Positions 1 through 11,880 of a stretch of DNA of 64,000 nt are shown piece after piece. The stretch is from Salvator merianae (Eukaryota; Chordata; Lepidosauria; Squamata; Teiidae), in the NCBI GenBank assembly GCA_003586115.2, contig QVOM02000073.1, forward strand, positions 29,959,298-30,023,297. The letters run 5' to 3'. The translations under genes were made by a program, and so were the position numbers. The notes beneath the pieces are model-generated. The model was not told the origin of the DNA. It saw nothing but the letters and a program-made list of their open reading frames with translations, and made no database searches. Within the stretch, counting starts at the first letter, position 1, and each line of letters opens with the position of its first letter.

Positions 1-281
1 TACCTGTCATGACTGTGGCCATGGAAATGTCCAGCCACTGCCATGTTGACTGGGGCACAGCATGTGAATGTACAGTTGCAATTGCAACTGTACCACTGGA
101 GCATTTGTACCTGGAAGTTGTTTGCACTCAGAAGTTGTTCACACCTGGAAATTGTTGTCCACAACTAATGACAATCAGGAACTTCTTCAGATGCTCCTGA
201 CTGCTTGGACCTCTGCAAAATGTGAATGGTCTGTTCTACTGACCTCTCTACATTCACTCGCACTAAAGTGCAAACAGGCCC
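1..281. mobile_element. GGGCC-ended MITE, right part (family A)
   Basis: This is the right-hand part of a short non-autonomous DNA transposon; its left end lies outside the window. It ends in AGTGCAAACAGGCCC at position 281, the inverted form of the GGGCCTNTTTGCACTT terminus found at several other places here (39570, 42607). The interior contains the ACTGACCTCT...CACTCGCACT sequence typical of the right end of this family in this window. There is no transposase coding. The short ORFs in it are chance ORFs. Confidence 0.6.
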
Positions 282-489
282 TAAATCTGAGGCTACATTT
301 GAAGACAATCTGGATGCTTTAATTGATTCTAAGCACAATTTAAAGTATTTACATTAACTTATATAGTTCTACAGTGCTCAACTACTGGGTATATCTGAGC
401 TAGTCCCTCCTACCACTGCCCATCCTGTGTGCTTGGTAGACAGTGGAGAACAGAAAGGCCTGGTGTGCTATGGTTTATGGGGTCACTAA

Positions 490-889
490 GGACTTGTTTG
501 CACTTGAAGTCAGTGAGCGTCAGGGATGCTCCCTAGTCAAGTGCCTCTGCAAAGTGTCCTCATGATTGGAAGCAGACTCCAGCCTCTCCCAATCACTGCT
601 AGAAATGGAGAACAAAATTGTGCTGGCAGCATGCACCATGACTGCAGCTGGGAAAGTTCTGGCTGCTGCCATGGCAACCGGGAATTCAGACCAACTGGCA
701 GTCGCAGCTGCATCACTCTGTGTCACACCCAGAAGAGGTGTGGCTGTGGAGCATGATTTTGTTCCCCGCAGCAGGTAGCAATCGGGAGAAACTGTAGTCT
801 GCTCCTGATCACGAGTGTCTCTGCTAAATGCAGATGCACTTCAGTAGTCGCCATCCCAACACTCACTAGTGTGAAGTGCAAAAAGGCCC
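490..889. mobile_element. GGGCC-ended MITE (family A)
   Basis: A 400-bp non-autonomous element. The left end GGACTTGTTTGCACTT and the right end AAGTGCAAAAAGGCCC are inverted copies of each other with a few mismatches. The interior (AGTGAGCGTCAGGGATGC, then a segment around CAAGTGC) aligns with the family A copy at 39570-40313. No exact target duplication is visible, so the ends may have drifted. It contains no coding sequence. Confidence 0.6.
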
Positions 890-2595
890 TTTGATTGGAG
901 CTATCTGGTGATAACACCCAATCATCAGAAAAGGTGCTAGTGCAATTACTTTTAGAAAGATATGCCATCTGGCAGTCAACTTCTATAGAAGGGATTAATG
1001 GCAACTATTTTTATTAGGGTGGGGCTTATTGACAGCTTGAACTATGTCAAAAATTCAGTATTTACAAACAATGACTTTCTCTGAACTATTTGAAAATAGA
1101 ATGCTAGCATTTATTTAGAAATCCACACAGGTCCTGAATTTGTCAAACACGTACAATTAGGTAGCAACTGTGCAGAAAATTCTTCTTTATCTTACAGGAG
1201 TTTTTCCTCCCTATATATGTAGCTATTTGGTGGCTCATTACCTTTTAGCTCATGTTTCTGTAAAGGGCAAATTCTCTCCCTTTTTTTCTCAGCACATCTG
1301 TTAGTGGCAGCAAAATGAGTGTTTATTGGCCATCTGATATTACTATGCAATACTGTTTCTGTAACAGAAAAGCAACGTGATTCCAAGTATTGTAGCTTAA
1401 ATAGGGATGTCATAAAATTTGGGCACATTCAGACACTTGGTTGACAGCTTCATAAAACATAACATGATCCCTTCCTAACCCTCCCCCCTTTTTCAAACAT
1501 ACCAGCTTCAATACAGATATCTAGTTTGCATTAAGCTACAGCCTATGCTAGATCAAATGCGAAAACTCTCATTTTCTATCTGTTAACAAATAAAGACTGC
1601 ATCTTCATGGTCAGCAAACAGGCCATCTTTGTGGTGGGATCCACAAATCCTGCTGCTGGGCTAGGAGGTACACCATGTGTGTAGCTGGTGCTTCCCAGAC
1701 CTGGCACCTTTAAACAAAAGTTCTACAGCTTCAGAGTTTCTACCCTGCATGATTAAGCAGAAATGGCTCCAGAAAGTGGTCATTTGGGTGCTTAGTAAAC
1801 ACTGAGCAGCAAATGACCAAGCTAAGTCACCCCTGCTATTGCTGCCTCTCTAGATGGCAATGGTGTGGATATAAAGAAGAGAAATCTGTCCTCAGAGTGA
1901 TTTGCCACGGTTTACCAGGAGGCTGTCTCAAAGGACAGGTTTCCCAGCTAGCAGGCCAGCTGCAGGTCCAATGGGGGCAGACATTTGTGGCACTGTGTCC
2001 TTGGGTGCTTTCTAGGTTCTCTTTTTGTCCATTTGGATGCAACCTAGGATATTAACTTGTCTGCATCATAGTCTCCTAGAATGCTAGAATAAAATGCTAG
2101 AATAATAATAATAATAAAGTGTTCTGCTGAACCTGTGGACTGAAGATTTCTGAGCAGGCATTTGCAGCATGGAGTACAGAGGAGGCAGTGGATGTCATGG
2201 CCAGGCATTGCCATCTTAGGATGGACTTGATTGCCCTAGACAACATGATGGAGAAGCAGGAGGAAGCCATCAGAAACACACGTATTTGAATACAAAGGTC
2301 AGGAACAAGCAGGGGAGGGAGAACACCAGAAAGAATTTAAGAATCTGTTTTCTTAAATTCTCTAGGGAATGTAAGACTTTGAGAATGTGAATTCTGAAAA
2401 TAAAAAAATAAAAGAAAAAACCAAAAGTTCACTTTTGGCAAAGGCAAGTTGATGTTACTTGAATGATGCTCAAGGAGGGGGAAGGATTTTGCAGGCAACC
2501 AGCTCATTGTTCAAAGAAAAAGGTACAAAGATGGGAAAGAGGGAACATGATGCAGATGACAGCATATGGAATGGAAAAGATAGGATGGGGCTTTG
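890..2595. other. Unique AT-rich DNA, no gene seen
   Basis: I see no exon with splice signals, no retroelement protein and no terminal inverted repeats here. A short AAT microsatellite lies near 2100-2117. ORFs are below 100 codons and look random. Confidence 0.5.
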
Positions 2596-3300
2596 TTCAG
2601 GAGTAGGGATGTGCACAAAGTATTTTTTTTTCTCGCTTTGCAGCAAAACGAAGCCGGCAAGCTTAGTTTTCACCCAGAAAAACCATGAACAAAAGAATGT
2701 CAGCTTCACTTTCACTGCAAAGCTTTCCACCAAAATCTCTTGGTGACATGGCACGTCCTGATTGCCAGCAACTGCCCAGCTCACTGGCTCTGCACCCATC
2801 CACCCTTAAAGCTATGAGTACCACCATTTAAAAAAAAAAAAACGGTGGCAGTTCATATCTTTAAGGGTGAATGGGCACAGAGGCAGCAGGCTGGGCAATT
2901 GCTGACAGTTAAAACTTGTTTTGCCTCCCCCCGCATCGCAGAAACAACAAATAGTATGCCTGTTTCCCTGGCAGCAGGGTACCAAGGCACCCAATAGGCT
3001 GGTGTAGCAGTCACTCAAATACAGTGACCAATTGATCACACCAGGACAGCAGCCAGTAGAAATTCTATATCCTCCAAGTTGGAGGAAGTAGAACTTTTTC
3101 TTAGTCAGCAGAATCACGACAGAACACAATGAATGAAGACATCACAAACTTCAGCAAAAGCAAAGGTAACCTTTTCTGTTCGCATTCGTAATCAGATTTT
3201 AAAAATGCAGTTTTCACCCTTTGCACAAAAACAGCAAAAACACTGTTTTCGTATGAAAGGTGAAGGTGACAAAGGTGTTTGGCACATCCCTATTCAGGAG
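2596..3300. mobile_element. hAT-type non-autonomous element with 8-bp TSD TTCAGGAG
   Basis: The element proper spans 2604-3292 (689 bp). It begins TAGGGATGTGCACAAAG and ends GGCACATCCCTA, an imperfect terminal inverted repeat. The 8 bases TTCAGGAG occur directly before (2596-2603) and directly after it (3293-3300). An 8-bp target duplication with a TAGGG terminus is diagnostic of the hAT superfamily. No transposase is encoded, so it must have been mobilised in trans. The interior includes a run of A at 2829-2842 and no meaningful ORF. Confidence 0.88.
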
Positions 3301-3660
3301 ACATGTGATGTGGCTTATGGGATAGGATGGTTGGATAACAGATGGCACTTCCATTTTAACTCTGAACTGCCCAGTTCAGACAATGTAAAATATGTTGGCA
3401 TTAATGAAAATTAGGCTTCTATGTCAAAAATGGTGTATGTAGGGTTGCCCTTTGGTTTAGTAAAGCATGGTTCATGAAATTACAAACCAATGTCCAAGAA
3501 TTCCCCAACCTTGAGATAGAAATATTATCTGAAATAAAAACAATTATGCATTAACTACTATTTGCATTAAAACACATTATATTCCATTCTTTATGCTTAG
3601 CTTTATTGTGTCCTTCTGAGAATTGACCTACCTTCACTTTAAAAAAAACACAAAAACAAA

Positions 3661-3780
3661 TAGGGATGTGCAACCAATTTGACACATACAAGGGGAGTTC
3701 ATCAGGTTTGAGACTGAACACAAACTCCCAAGAAAGTTTGAGGTTCAGTTTGTTATCAAACCAAACCAATGATGATTCTA
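3661..3780. mobile_element. hAT-like element, left-end fragment
   Basis: It begins TAGGGATGTGCAACCAATTT, the same first 12 bases as the complete hAT element at 2604. The following sequence is rich in GAACTC/GGTTTGA motifs shared with the fragments at 4318, 23706 and 57950. I could not find a matching right end, so the extent is approximate. Confidence 0.4.
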
Positions 3781-4317
3781 ACCAAATTCCATGACCTCCA
3801 CCCCCGCAATTAGTGGTTTGGAATCATTGGGAGTGTTTTCACTTTGTGTGGATCAACAAAGGGACTGTCTATAATGCAACATCATTATTGTTCATTTGTC
3901 TTTGGCTCCTGAACTACTGAAAACAACATTACTCCAGAGCTACTAGGAACAAACACTGTTTATCATTAGGCATGGCCAGGATTGCAATGGGGAGGTTAGA
4001 CAGACCAGTTCACAAACCACAAAACTTGTTCATAGAACTGGGTTGTGCTCACGATTTGCTAGTAACTAATTTATCCATAGATGTGATACAGTTTGATATA
4101 AATTGAACCACAAAAATGATTATATACATCCATCCATACAAAATAATACCCACAGACAAACAAGCCCACAGTGTGCTGTGGAATCAAATTCTGCATTGTA
4201 CGTAACACTAAAATCAGTATACTATGCCTCATTTACAAAGATTTGCATGGCTGGATTAGAACAGGTATAAACATTGTTTTAGCTAATTATTAGGCCCTGA
4301 GCTAACAATAAAGTAAC

Positions 4318-4500
4318 TAGAGATGTGCCAAACTGGTTCAAACACAAAGGTTCAATTTGAATGAGAATGCTCAACTGGTTCAAATTTGAACCCAACTGTA
4401 CCCAGGCTCAGGGGGTCAATTTTAATTGAACTGAATCAGGGAGGGTCTGGTAAAACCATTCAAATATCTCAGTTTGAATTGAACCAGTTCATGTTCAATG
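4318..4500. mobile_element. hAT-like element, left-end fragment
   Basis: It starts TAGAGATGTGCCAAACTGG and continues with repeated TTGAACC/GGTTCAA motifs in both orientations, as in the element ending GCACATCTCTA at 23948. No right terminus or duplication was found; the right limit is approximate. Confidence 0.4.
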
Positions 4501-7500
4501 CTATTTTGCTTTTAAAGGCCTCTCTTTCAAATAAAAAAGGGGGGGGGGTTGTACAAAAACAGTTTATTTTTTTAGTGATCACAAATATCTCTAGTAGTAA
4601 CTTATCAAATATTAATAAGATAAACTGGGCTTGAATACTGATATCTGGTAATGTTGCTCCAGAGTAGGCACAATTGCTACTATTATGTTTAGATTTTATT
4701 GTTATATAGTACATCAAATGATTTGGTAAAATGTGACTTACCTTATGTAGCACTTTTTAACACAAAGGTTTTGTTTTACAGGTTAGTAAATTGTGATTCC
4801 ATTTGTTTAATGTAGAGTGGGTCATCCCCTTCTCCACAACACCACTTACACACTAGTAGCACAATTGGCTTAACTCAGTAGATTAGATTCAAAAACTCCG
4901 TAACATCCTGGTTTTCAGAAGTGGTAATTGTTTATATGGCATGTTTTTTTTGCACTGGATACAGGTTTTAGAGGAATTTAGAGCTTCAACAATAGTACAG
5001 CACCTAGTATCATCAGACTATTAACAATCATGTACATATTCAACTCTCACATCCCCAACATCTACCTTTTTTCTTTTTCTTCGTACACAAACACAGGCAC
5101 ACAGTGAATGAGAGTCATTTTGGTGACTATTTCTTTATCATAATTGCATTGGAATAAATTAAGCCCCATGATAAAAAATGCCATCTTACTCAGAGAAGAT
5201 GTAGGGAGTCCAATAAAAAATTAATGGATGTGGAATGCAACTGCTTACTTTGTTCAAGTAAATCAAGGAAGGGCCCTTGCAAGTAAGAACATTGTCAGTT
5301 CTCATCCATCCTATAAAAATATCTGACTGCAAGTCCTTTTTACAGACTACAGATTTGTTCTTTTTAAAATTTATTTATAAAAAAATTGTAACCCAGCCTT
5401 TATTATAGAAATGTCAGTAAACCTGGGAACAAATTAAACCTGTACGACAGCAATAAAACATAATCATATAATCTTAAAGTCTAATATATAAGAATGTATC
5501 AAAATCAGATATTAAAGCATATCTGTGTCTATATTTTTGGTGATGGTTAAAGAAATTATTTGGTGAATTGTAGACAACTATTTTTTGGTGTGATAATCTT
5601 ATTTTTTGTTGTTGCTGTTACTACTACTATTACATTGTGAATTGCCCTGAAGTTTTCTGATAAATAGTAGACACAGTATAGATAATTAAACAGTTATATC
5701 TAAAATTAGATTAACTGGCTAAAAATGAACATTTGTGCCAACTATATCTTAGAAAGGAAGCCCAGCTGGGCCAGTCTAGCTTATATCATCATCATCATCA
5801 TCATCAAACTCATATCCCACCTTGCCAAGTTTTAAGTGGCATATAAAAGTTTAAAACATGATTTTTTTAAAAAACAAAACAAAAAACTTATGCATTACAC
5901 AAACAGTGAAATGAAAATTGCAACTTGATGATTTCAGAGCGTTTTAATTGTCAAATGTTAGCATAACTAGTGCATATTTAGGTTCTTCTTAAAAGAGTCT
6001 TCCGAGAGGGATTTTCAGTTTTGCTGAGGAAATAAATCTACACCTGGTGTGCTACTATACAGAAGCCTCTGTTTTTCATCCCCACTCCATGAGCATCCTT
6101 CAGTGTGGGAACCACTAACCTCTTCTCTCATTCAAGTTTCGCACTCTAGAGAAACTGTACTTGGGCAGGCAATTTCACAGTCTAGGTCCAGACTAGTTTA
6201 GGGAGTTAGTAGTACAAGAACCATATGTATCGGAAGCAGCAAAAGTGCTTGCTTCAGTGCTCTGTTATGATGCTATCTTTTGCTATGACTGTGTGGGTGG
6301 GACAGAGTGGTGATTGGTGTAGACACCAGTTATAGCAGATCCCAAGTACGATGTTGCATAAGCACATTTCTTCCAGATTGCCAGCTGAAACCCAGAAGAC
6401 ATCTTCTTAAGCATCATAAAAGTGAGTACATTAGTATAAATGCAAGGTTCTTGAATGATTATGTGGTATGCTAAGCCTCCATTTTAGTGAACCCCAAAAG
6501 AAACTGGTGTGCAGATCCAGAACTAACAGCCTGTCTGTGCAGTCTCTTCTTGCTAACAGCTGTGCTCCACGAAACTATCTACAGCAATTTTCAGAAAGTG
6601 CCACAAAATGACTCAAAGATTATTATTTTTTTGTCGTACATCTGTGCCTCAAAAGTTATGGGTAAATTTTCGTACTGTTCACATCTTGGGACATCTTTAT
6701 AATTTGTTACTTCTTGAGTAAACTTTAAAGTTTTGTTTCTCTCCAACTGAGATTTCAGAAAATTGACACAAGGTTTATCCACTGCCTTCCCCAGTCTCAA
6801 ACAAAAGCAATCATAGACTTTTCAGCAAATAAAGCTAATCATTTTAGACTCACTCTAACTGCCTCCTGCGTCTGTAAAAATAGGGACTTCTTAAACATTC
6901 AGCCGTTAGGCTCTTTGAATTTCTTAAGTTAACGCTATATGAGATCAGTTACAACAGCTGCTTAATCTACTAGATGCAACTCTTTAACTTTTATTTAGCT
7001 TTGCTTTTCATTATGGCAACAAAGGTAAGTGTGGAATAAATCAAAGAATGCCAAGTATTTTGAGTCACCTGTGAAGCCATTCCTGCCTTTATAAGCCACA
7101 GGTATGAAAGCAGATTTTCTGTTCTGTTTGGACACAGAACACAATAATAGGAGGACAAGAGGCAGCTGTGCTTTAGACCACATGAGGTAATTTGCAGAAA
7201 CATTTTAATTGCCTTTTAGGGAGCATGAAGGAGTTCCAAATAGTCTAATGAGCTTCAGCAAACACCTGTGAAATGAGTTTTAAAAGCAATGTAAAATCAA
7301 AATGAAATCTACAACAAAGAAAGCTTGCATGGTCCTCACTAACAAAATGTGGGAACTAACATTTCATTTTATTTACATACAGTCATGCCTCTGAGATAGA
7401 TATGTCATTGCAATTATACCATCACATTATCTTTACATGCAATATTAATACATTACATCAAATTGTAGGATACATTGCATTATATAATGTATTATTCAAA

Positions 7501-8925
7501 TTCAATAGGTAAACAGAAATGAACAAAAATCAAACTTTTGAAATACTATCAGTTAAGAAAACTAAACTATTGTTAATCATGTATAATACACTATGAGTGT
7601 CCCTTGATTAATACAGTATGTCAATGTTTGATATCCCTTGTGTAATGCTTACATGAAGCCCATCTCCCCAGCATGGTTTTACATCTCCATGGTTGGTCAA
7701 ATGTGACTTCATGCATTCAATGCATATCAGGAAACAAAAGCTTCTTCAGTGTCATTAAACGCCATTGACCTCCCCCTCACATTGTCATTGACTTTCACTG
7801 ATGACTAAATAAGATCTTTGTGATGCAATTAACTTACATAACTGAGATGGACTTCCATGGTTCCCCTAACAGTTCCCCTTCCATGGTTCCCTTAACAGTT
7901 TTCCACATGTGACAATTATGGAGATATGTGAGAATGACTAAATAGCCTTTCCTTTAGTATTTTTTTTTCCCCTCCTCAAGCAGAAAGACTAAAATGTTTT
8001 AAAAGGAAACTAGCCAAAATTCTTTCAGTAGAACTCCTTGACAGTATGGCTATTCACTGTCCCACAGTCAGTTTGATGTCACCATCTGCAGATTATAAAT
8101 TTTCAGTGTAAGTTATGTAGCCATATGCTTTCCAGAATCCCCTACTTTGAAAGTGAAGTGCCAACCAAGGTGAAACTCTGCTGAAGCACAGACACATCTG
8201 AACATTATATGAATACTGTGCAATTGGCACATTATTGGTATTCAGGCTGGAAGTACATAAATATGATCAGAAAACCCGAGATTTCCATATCAGGTAATAT
8301 CAAAGATCCAAAAATATACTTTAGAATACAAGCCTCCAGTCTGGCAAGGAGGGAAAATTTTACAAAATAAGTTATTTGTCTACAGAACAGAAGTTGAGAA
8401 AATCTGCATTTGCAAAGGATGGCCAAACAAGAAATAATCTATTTATCTTGACAAGTACAGCTGTGAATAAATTCTGTGAGAAAAACAAAGCACTAAAGAA
8501 CAAGAGCCGTTTGGCAACCCAGACCAAATTTTATTTACAGTAAATATAAGAGAGATCTTTATTTGGAGTGTTAGATAGGGTTAATGTGTTCAGACTGAAC
8601 CAATTGCTCCTAATCTGATTAGATCGTTGTCTGCAGTAGAACCAAGTCATCAACTCAGATGTGCAATCAAAATCCTCTCTGTCCTGAAGCCGAACATCCT
8701 GAATCACATATTTCCTTTGTTCCTTTTCCCGCTGTTCCTCCAGCCCATCCTTCACCATTCAACTGAATGGAACCTTGAGCCCCCACCCCATGGGTTGTAC
8801 CTTCTCTTTCTTTAATTTTCCTGCCTCTCTTCCTGCCTTGAGATTGTCATTCACCTGTATGGAACCTCCAGCTCCCACCCCCTGGACTGGATGGTAGGGG
8901 CAGGGTCTCTGTCCCCCAATTTAGA
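4501..8925. other. AT-rich noncoding DNA with minor repeats
   Basis: A long AT-rich stretch without recognisable gene or complete transposon. It holds a short G run near 4539, an ATC microsatellite (5784-5806), and two weak stretches near 5365-5450 and 5600-5690 that resemble the degenerate 3' tails of old retroposons (the second has CATTGTGAATTGCCCTGA next to a TACTAC run). All ORFs are under 80 codons and have no family resemblance. Confidence 0.4.
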
Positions 8926-10245
8926 GAATATAAAATAAGACACCGGGAGCAGTTCTTTCTCTCTTCCTCCCCCAATCTTCCAGTTCTCTCTTCAACATCA
9001 ACTCTATGCTTCCTGATCTTGTCTTTATCACCTGCTGCCCAGAAGCCTTGGATCCAGCAGTCACCATATGCTAACCTCTAGCCTGAAGCTGCTCACTTCA
9101 TCCAAACTCTTGCTCCTTCTAACTTGGGGCATTTTTGCACTTACCATACTGGAAAAGTTTAATTTGCAGGCTTCAGGCCGGTGAAGATGGAGTCTGTTGA
9201 GTGCTATACACACTTGCCAGCAATGGAAATGACTTCAGGCTGACCACCAGACGGAGCAGAGCGAATGGGAATCCACTAGGCAGGAAGTGAGGTCATGAAT
9301 CATAGAGGCATGAATGCAAATATACAGCTAGTAATCCAAAACATAGAGGTACTACTTCGAAGTTAGAGCAGCTCCTATTGGAGCTGTCTTTGAAACAGCA
9401 GCTGGGGTGCAAAGCCAAAAAGGCAAACCAGGTTGCAAAGCGGTGGACAGTGCCTGTACAACCCCAACAGCCCCTCCTCACCACCATTTCAAACCAGGAA
9501 GCAGTGCGAACACACCTCCCCCCATCTGCGCTTGATTGCGCAGGTCAGAATCAGGACAGCAAATTACTTCTCCAGCCTTCCGCAGCTTCAGATGAGTATC
9601 AGGTGCACCTCGGTGCAATTCAGGACTGCTGGGGCCATTAGCAAATGCAGACGCACTTGACTAATGAGAGAACAAGAATGTTCTTCTTCCTAAGTGCGAA
9701 AACGGCCTTGCTGTCTTTTCCTACAACCAGCTTGCTTGCCAGCTCTTTAAATCAAGCTCTAGCTAAGCAGTGATGTTCAGCTGTAGTGCAAAATTCCTTC
9801 TCCACCACTCCGATGAAGAAGTTCTCTTGGTCTGGTTCCATCTTGTCACCTGAACACCACTCCCAAGTCTGTTTCACATCTACAAGGGTGAGAACTAACT
9901 GCTCCTGGTTAGGTTAAATCTCTTGTGTAATGTAGGATATTTTTAGGTCAGGTTCTTTCCTTCCTCTTCTCTTTGCCTTCCAAACTTCCAAATTTCACCT
10001 CAGGACACCCACCATTGATATTTTTCCTATGCCAAGCTACTGCTTCTTTTTTGGTTTGCCTTGTGCCTGTCATTCATTGGGATTCCCTTTTATTTGTATT
10101 TTTGACCTCTTCAAAGTGGTCTGCGCATCACTCACCAAAAATCGCCATTTTTTTTTTCTCTTAATGCTGCTCTCTTAATAATATCTCTTCTTTAATAAAG
10201 AAACTCATCCTTTGGAGTCTGTCTTGCCTGCTGCTTGTATGGTTT
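8926..10245 (+). other. Possible solo LTR remnant interrupted by a MITE (uncertain)
   Basis: The region has a TATA-like box (GAATATAAAATAAGACACC at about 8926-8944) followed by pyrimidine-rich sequence, and downstream TTTAATAAAGAAACTCATCC with a polyadenylation signal near 10193. This order (TATA, about 680 bp after subtracting the inserted MITE, AATAAA) resembles an LTR promoter and polyA region. I found no TG...CA ends, target duplication or internal coding, so this is weak. It could be ordinary AT/CT-rich DNA. Confidence 0.2.
9124..9710. mobile_element. GGGCC-like MITE (family B) with 3-bp TSD TTG
   Basis: The element is 9127-9707 (581 bp). Left end GGGCATTTTTGCACTTA, right end TAAGTGCGAAAACGGCC, which are inverted copies. 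TTG flanks it on both sides (9124-9126, 9708-9710). The interior (GGCTTCAGGCCGGTGAAGATGG; GTTCTTCTTCC near the right end) aligns with the copies at 30731-31429 and 40728-41219. It has no transposase ORF. Confidence 0.82.
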
Positions 10246-11189
10246 TAATGGAGTACTTGCCAATTTATCGTTATTAAAGCCATAAGGCACTAAAGATCTT
10301 GTTGGGGTTTGTGGTTAGACTAGCTAATTTCTTCACATAATGCACATGTCTAGATCATGACCAGTAACAGTTGAATGCCTGAAAGTCAAAATAATGGGGG
10401 GAAAGTTGTAGAAAATATGGACCCATTCACATTTAGCTTCTTGGAATAGGAAAAGTGTACCAAGTTTGAAGAGCAATATCCTGTGATCAAATGTTGTTTC
10501 TACTGTGTTTATACAAACACAATTATTTGCACCATACTTATGAAGTTTCATATCTCTATCAGTAGTTTTCACTTCAGTTCAGTTGTGCTCAGTCTTGTGC
10601 AACAATATTTCCTCATTAAATAAAAAAGGCCCTCATTATGAGCATGGTGCGAGCGATGAAGCTGCCTTTGTGACCTTTCAAATTATCCTAGGCAGGCATG
10701 AGAATACCCATAGATTAAATCTAATTTCTTCATGGATATGGACTAGAGGTCAGGGGCACAGTGCATGGTTTGTATATAACACCCACTTCTCTACACATCA
10801 TTGAAACCACATTGAGGGGCATTGAAGTCTGACTATCTCTACAAAAGCTCACAATGAAGGGCATGTAGAAGAGCTTCAACTGTCCTCCAAGGAGCAGAAA
10901 GTTAAATATGTGAAAACAAGCTCTGAAATCACTTATTGAATTTTGAACTGGGAACTTGCCATAGCAAAATGTGTCACATTAGCCTGCAGACCAGCTTGAG
11001 CGCAACAGTGGCAGTATCAAATTTCTTGTCAAGGTTACAAGGGTAGTCCACATCAGCAGAAATGTCTCTCTAAGTTTGCTGCTGTTCTTACTGGCACCTT
11101 GAAGTTCCCATGTTCAAGCCCCAGAATCTCCAGATAGCTTGTTAGTACTTGTAAGCAGATATCACCCAGAATCATAAAAAGTCCTAGAC
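10246..11189. other. Noncoding, nothing recognised
   Basis: There is no repeat family, splice-flanked ORF or structured element I can name in this stretch. Confidence 0.4.
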
Positions 11190-11880
11190 CTAGAGTGCTA
11201 TGCTACTAAAGGGCAGGGCTCTCTCAAGGTACAGACACCTCTGGACCACAGAACAGAACATTGGTATAATAAATATAATTGACATACTGGTTGCAGGTAT
11301 AAGAAAATGACCAGGAAGCCTGAGCCCCTGTATCAGATCAGAATCTACCTTTGTTCACCAGGATCAATATTAAAAAAAGACAGACTATGATTTTAAAAGC
11401 AATAAGGAAAAGATCGCAAAATATTCTATATCTTCCTAAAGCAAAAGGACTTGGAACACAGATATCTGCATAAGCAGAGCTGAATCAGAAGGAAGCCCAT
11501 ACTCAGGAGATAATCCACTCAGGTGGCTTGATGACAGCTGAAAGTGTTCATGGGCAGAGTTTTTAAAAGGTAACTCTAAAAGCTGTTTGTCATCCCAGAC
11601 CAACCTATTGTTAACAGAAGCCTTGGATATACATCTGAACAAATTCTTATTAAGAATCCAAGACAGCAGCATTGGAATTTGGTTGGAAACTGGTTCCAAC
11701 CAGTGATTGACTTTTGTCTAAGGTAAATGTCACCCATCTAAACCCATCAACACTGTTCAGAGATGTACACATCCTGCTAGGCATGTTTACCCCAGTGGAA
11801 GGAAACACCATATTTGGACAATAGTGACATAAGCATAACATCACTTGCTCCCCACACACACATTTTTCCCAGCAGAGCTC
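11190..11880. repeat. Unidentified dispersed repeat, copy 1
   Basis: About 690 bp that aligns along its length, in the same orientation, with 50258-50910. Shared landmarks in order are AAGGTACAGACA...CTCTGGACCACAGA, CTTTGTTCACCAG, TGCATAAGCA(G/T)AGCTGAATCAGA, CATCCCAGACCAACCTAT, GAAACTGGTTCCAA and GGACAATAGTG. Numerous substitutions and small indels separate the copies. I see no terminal inverted repeats, A-tail or long ORF, so the class is unknown. It may be an internal piece of a larger transposon. Confidence 0.7.
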
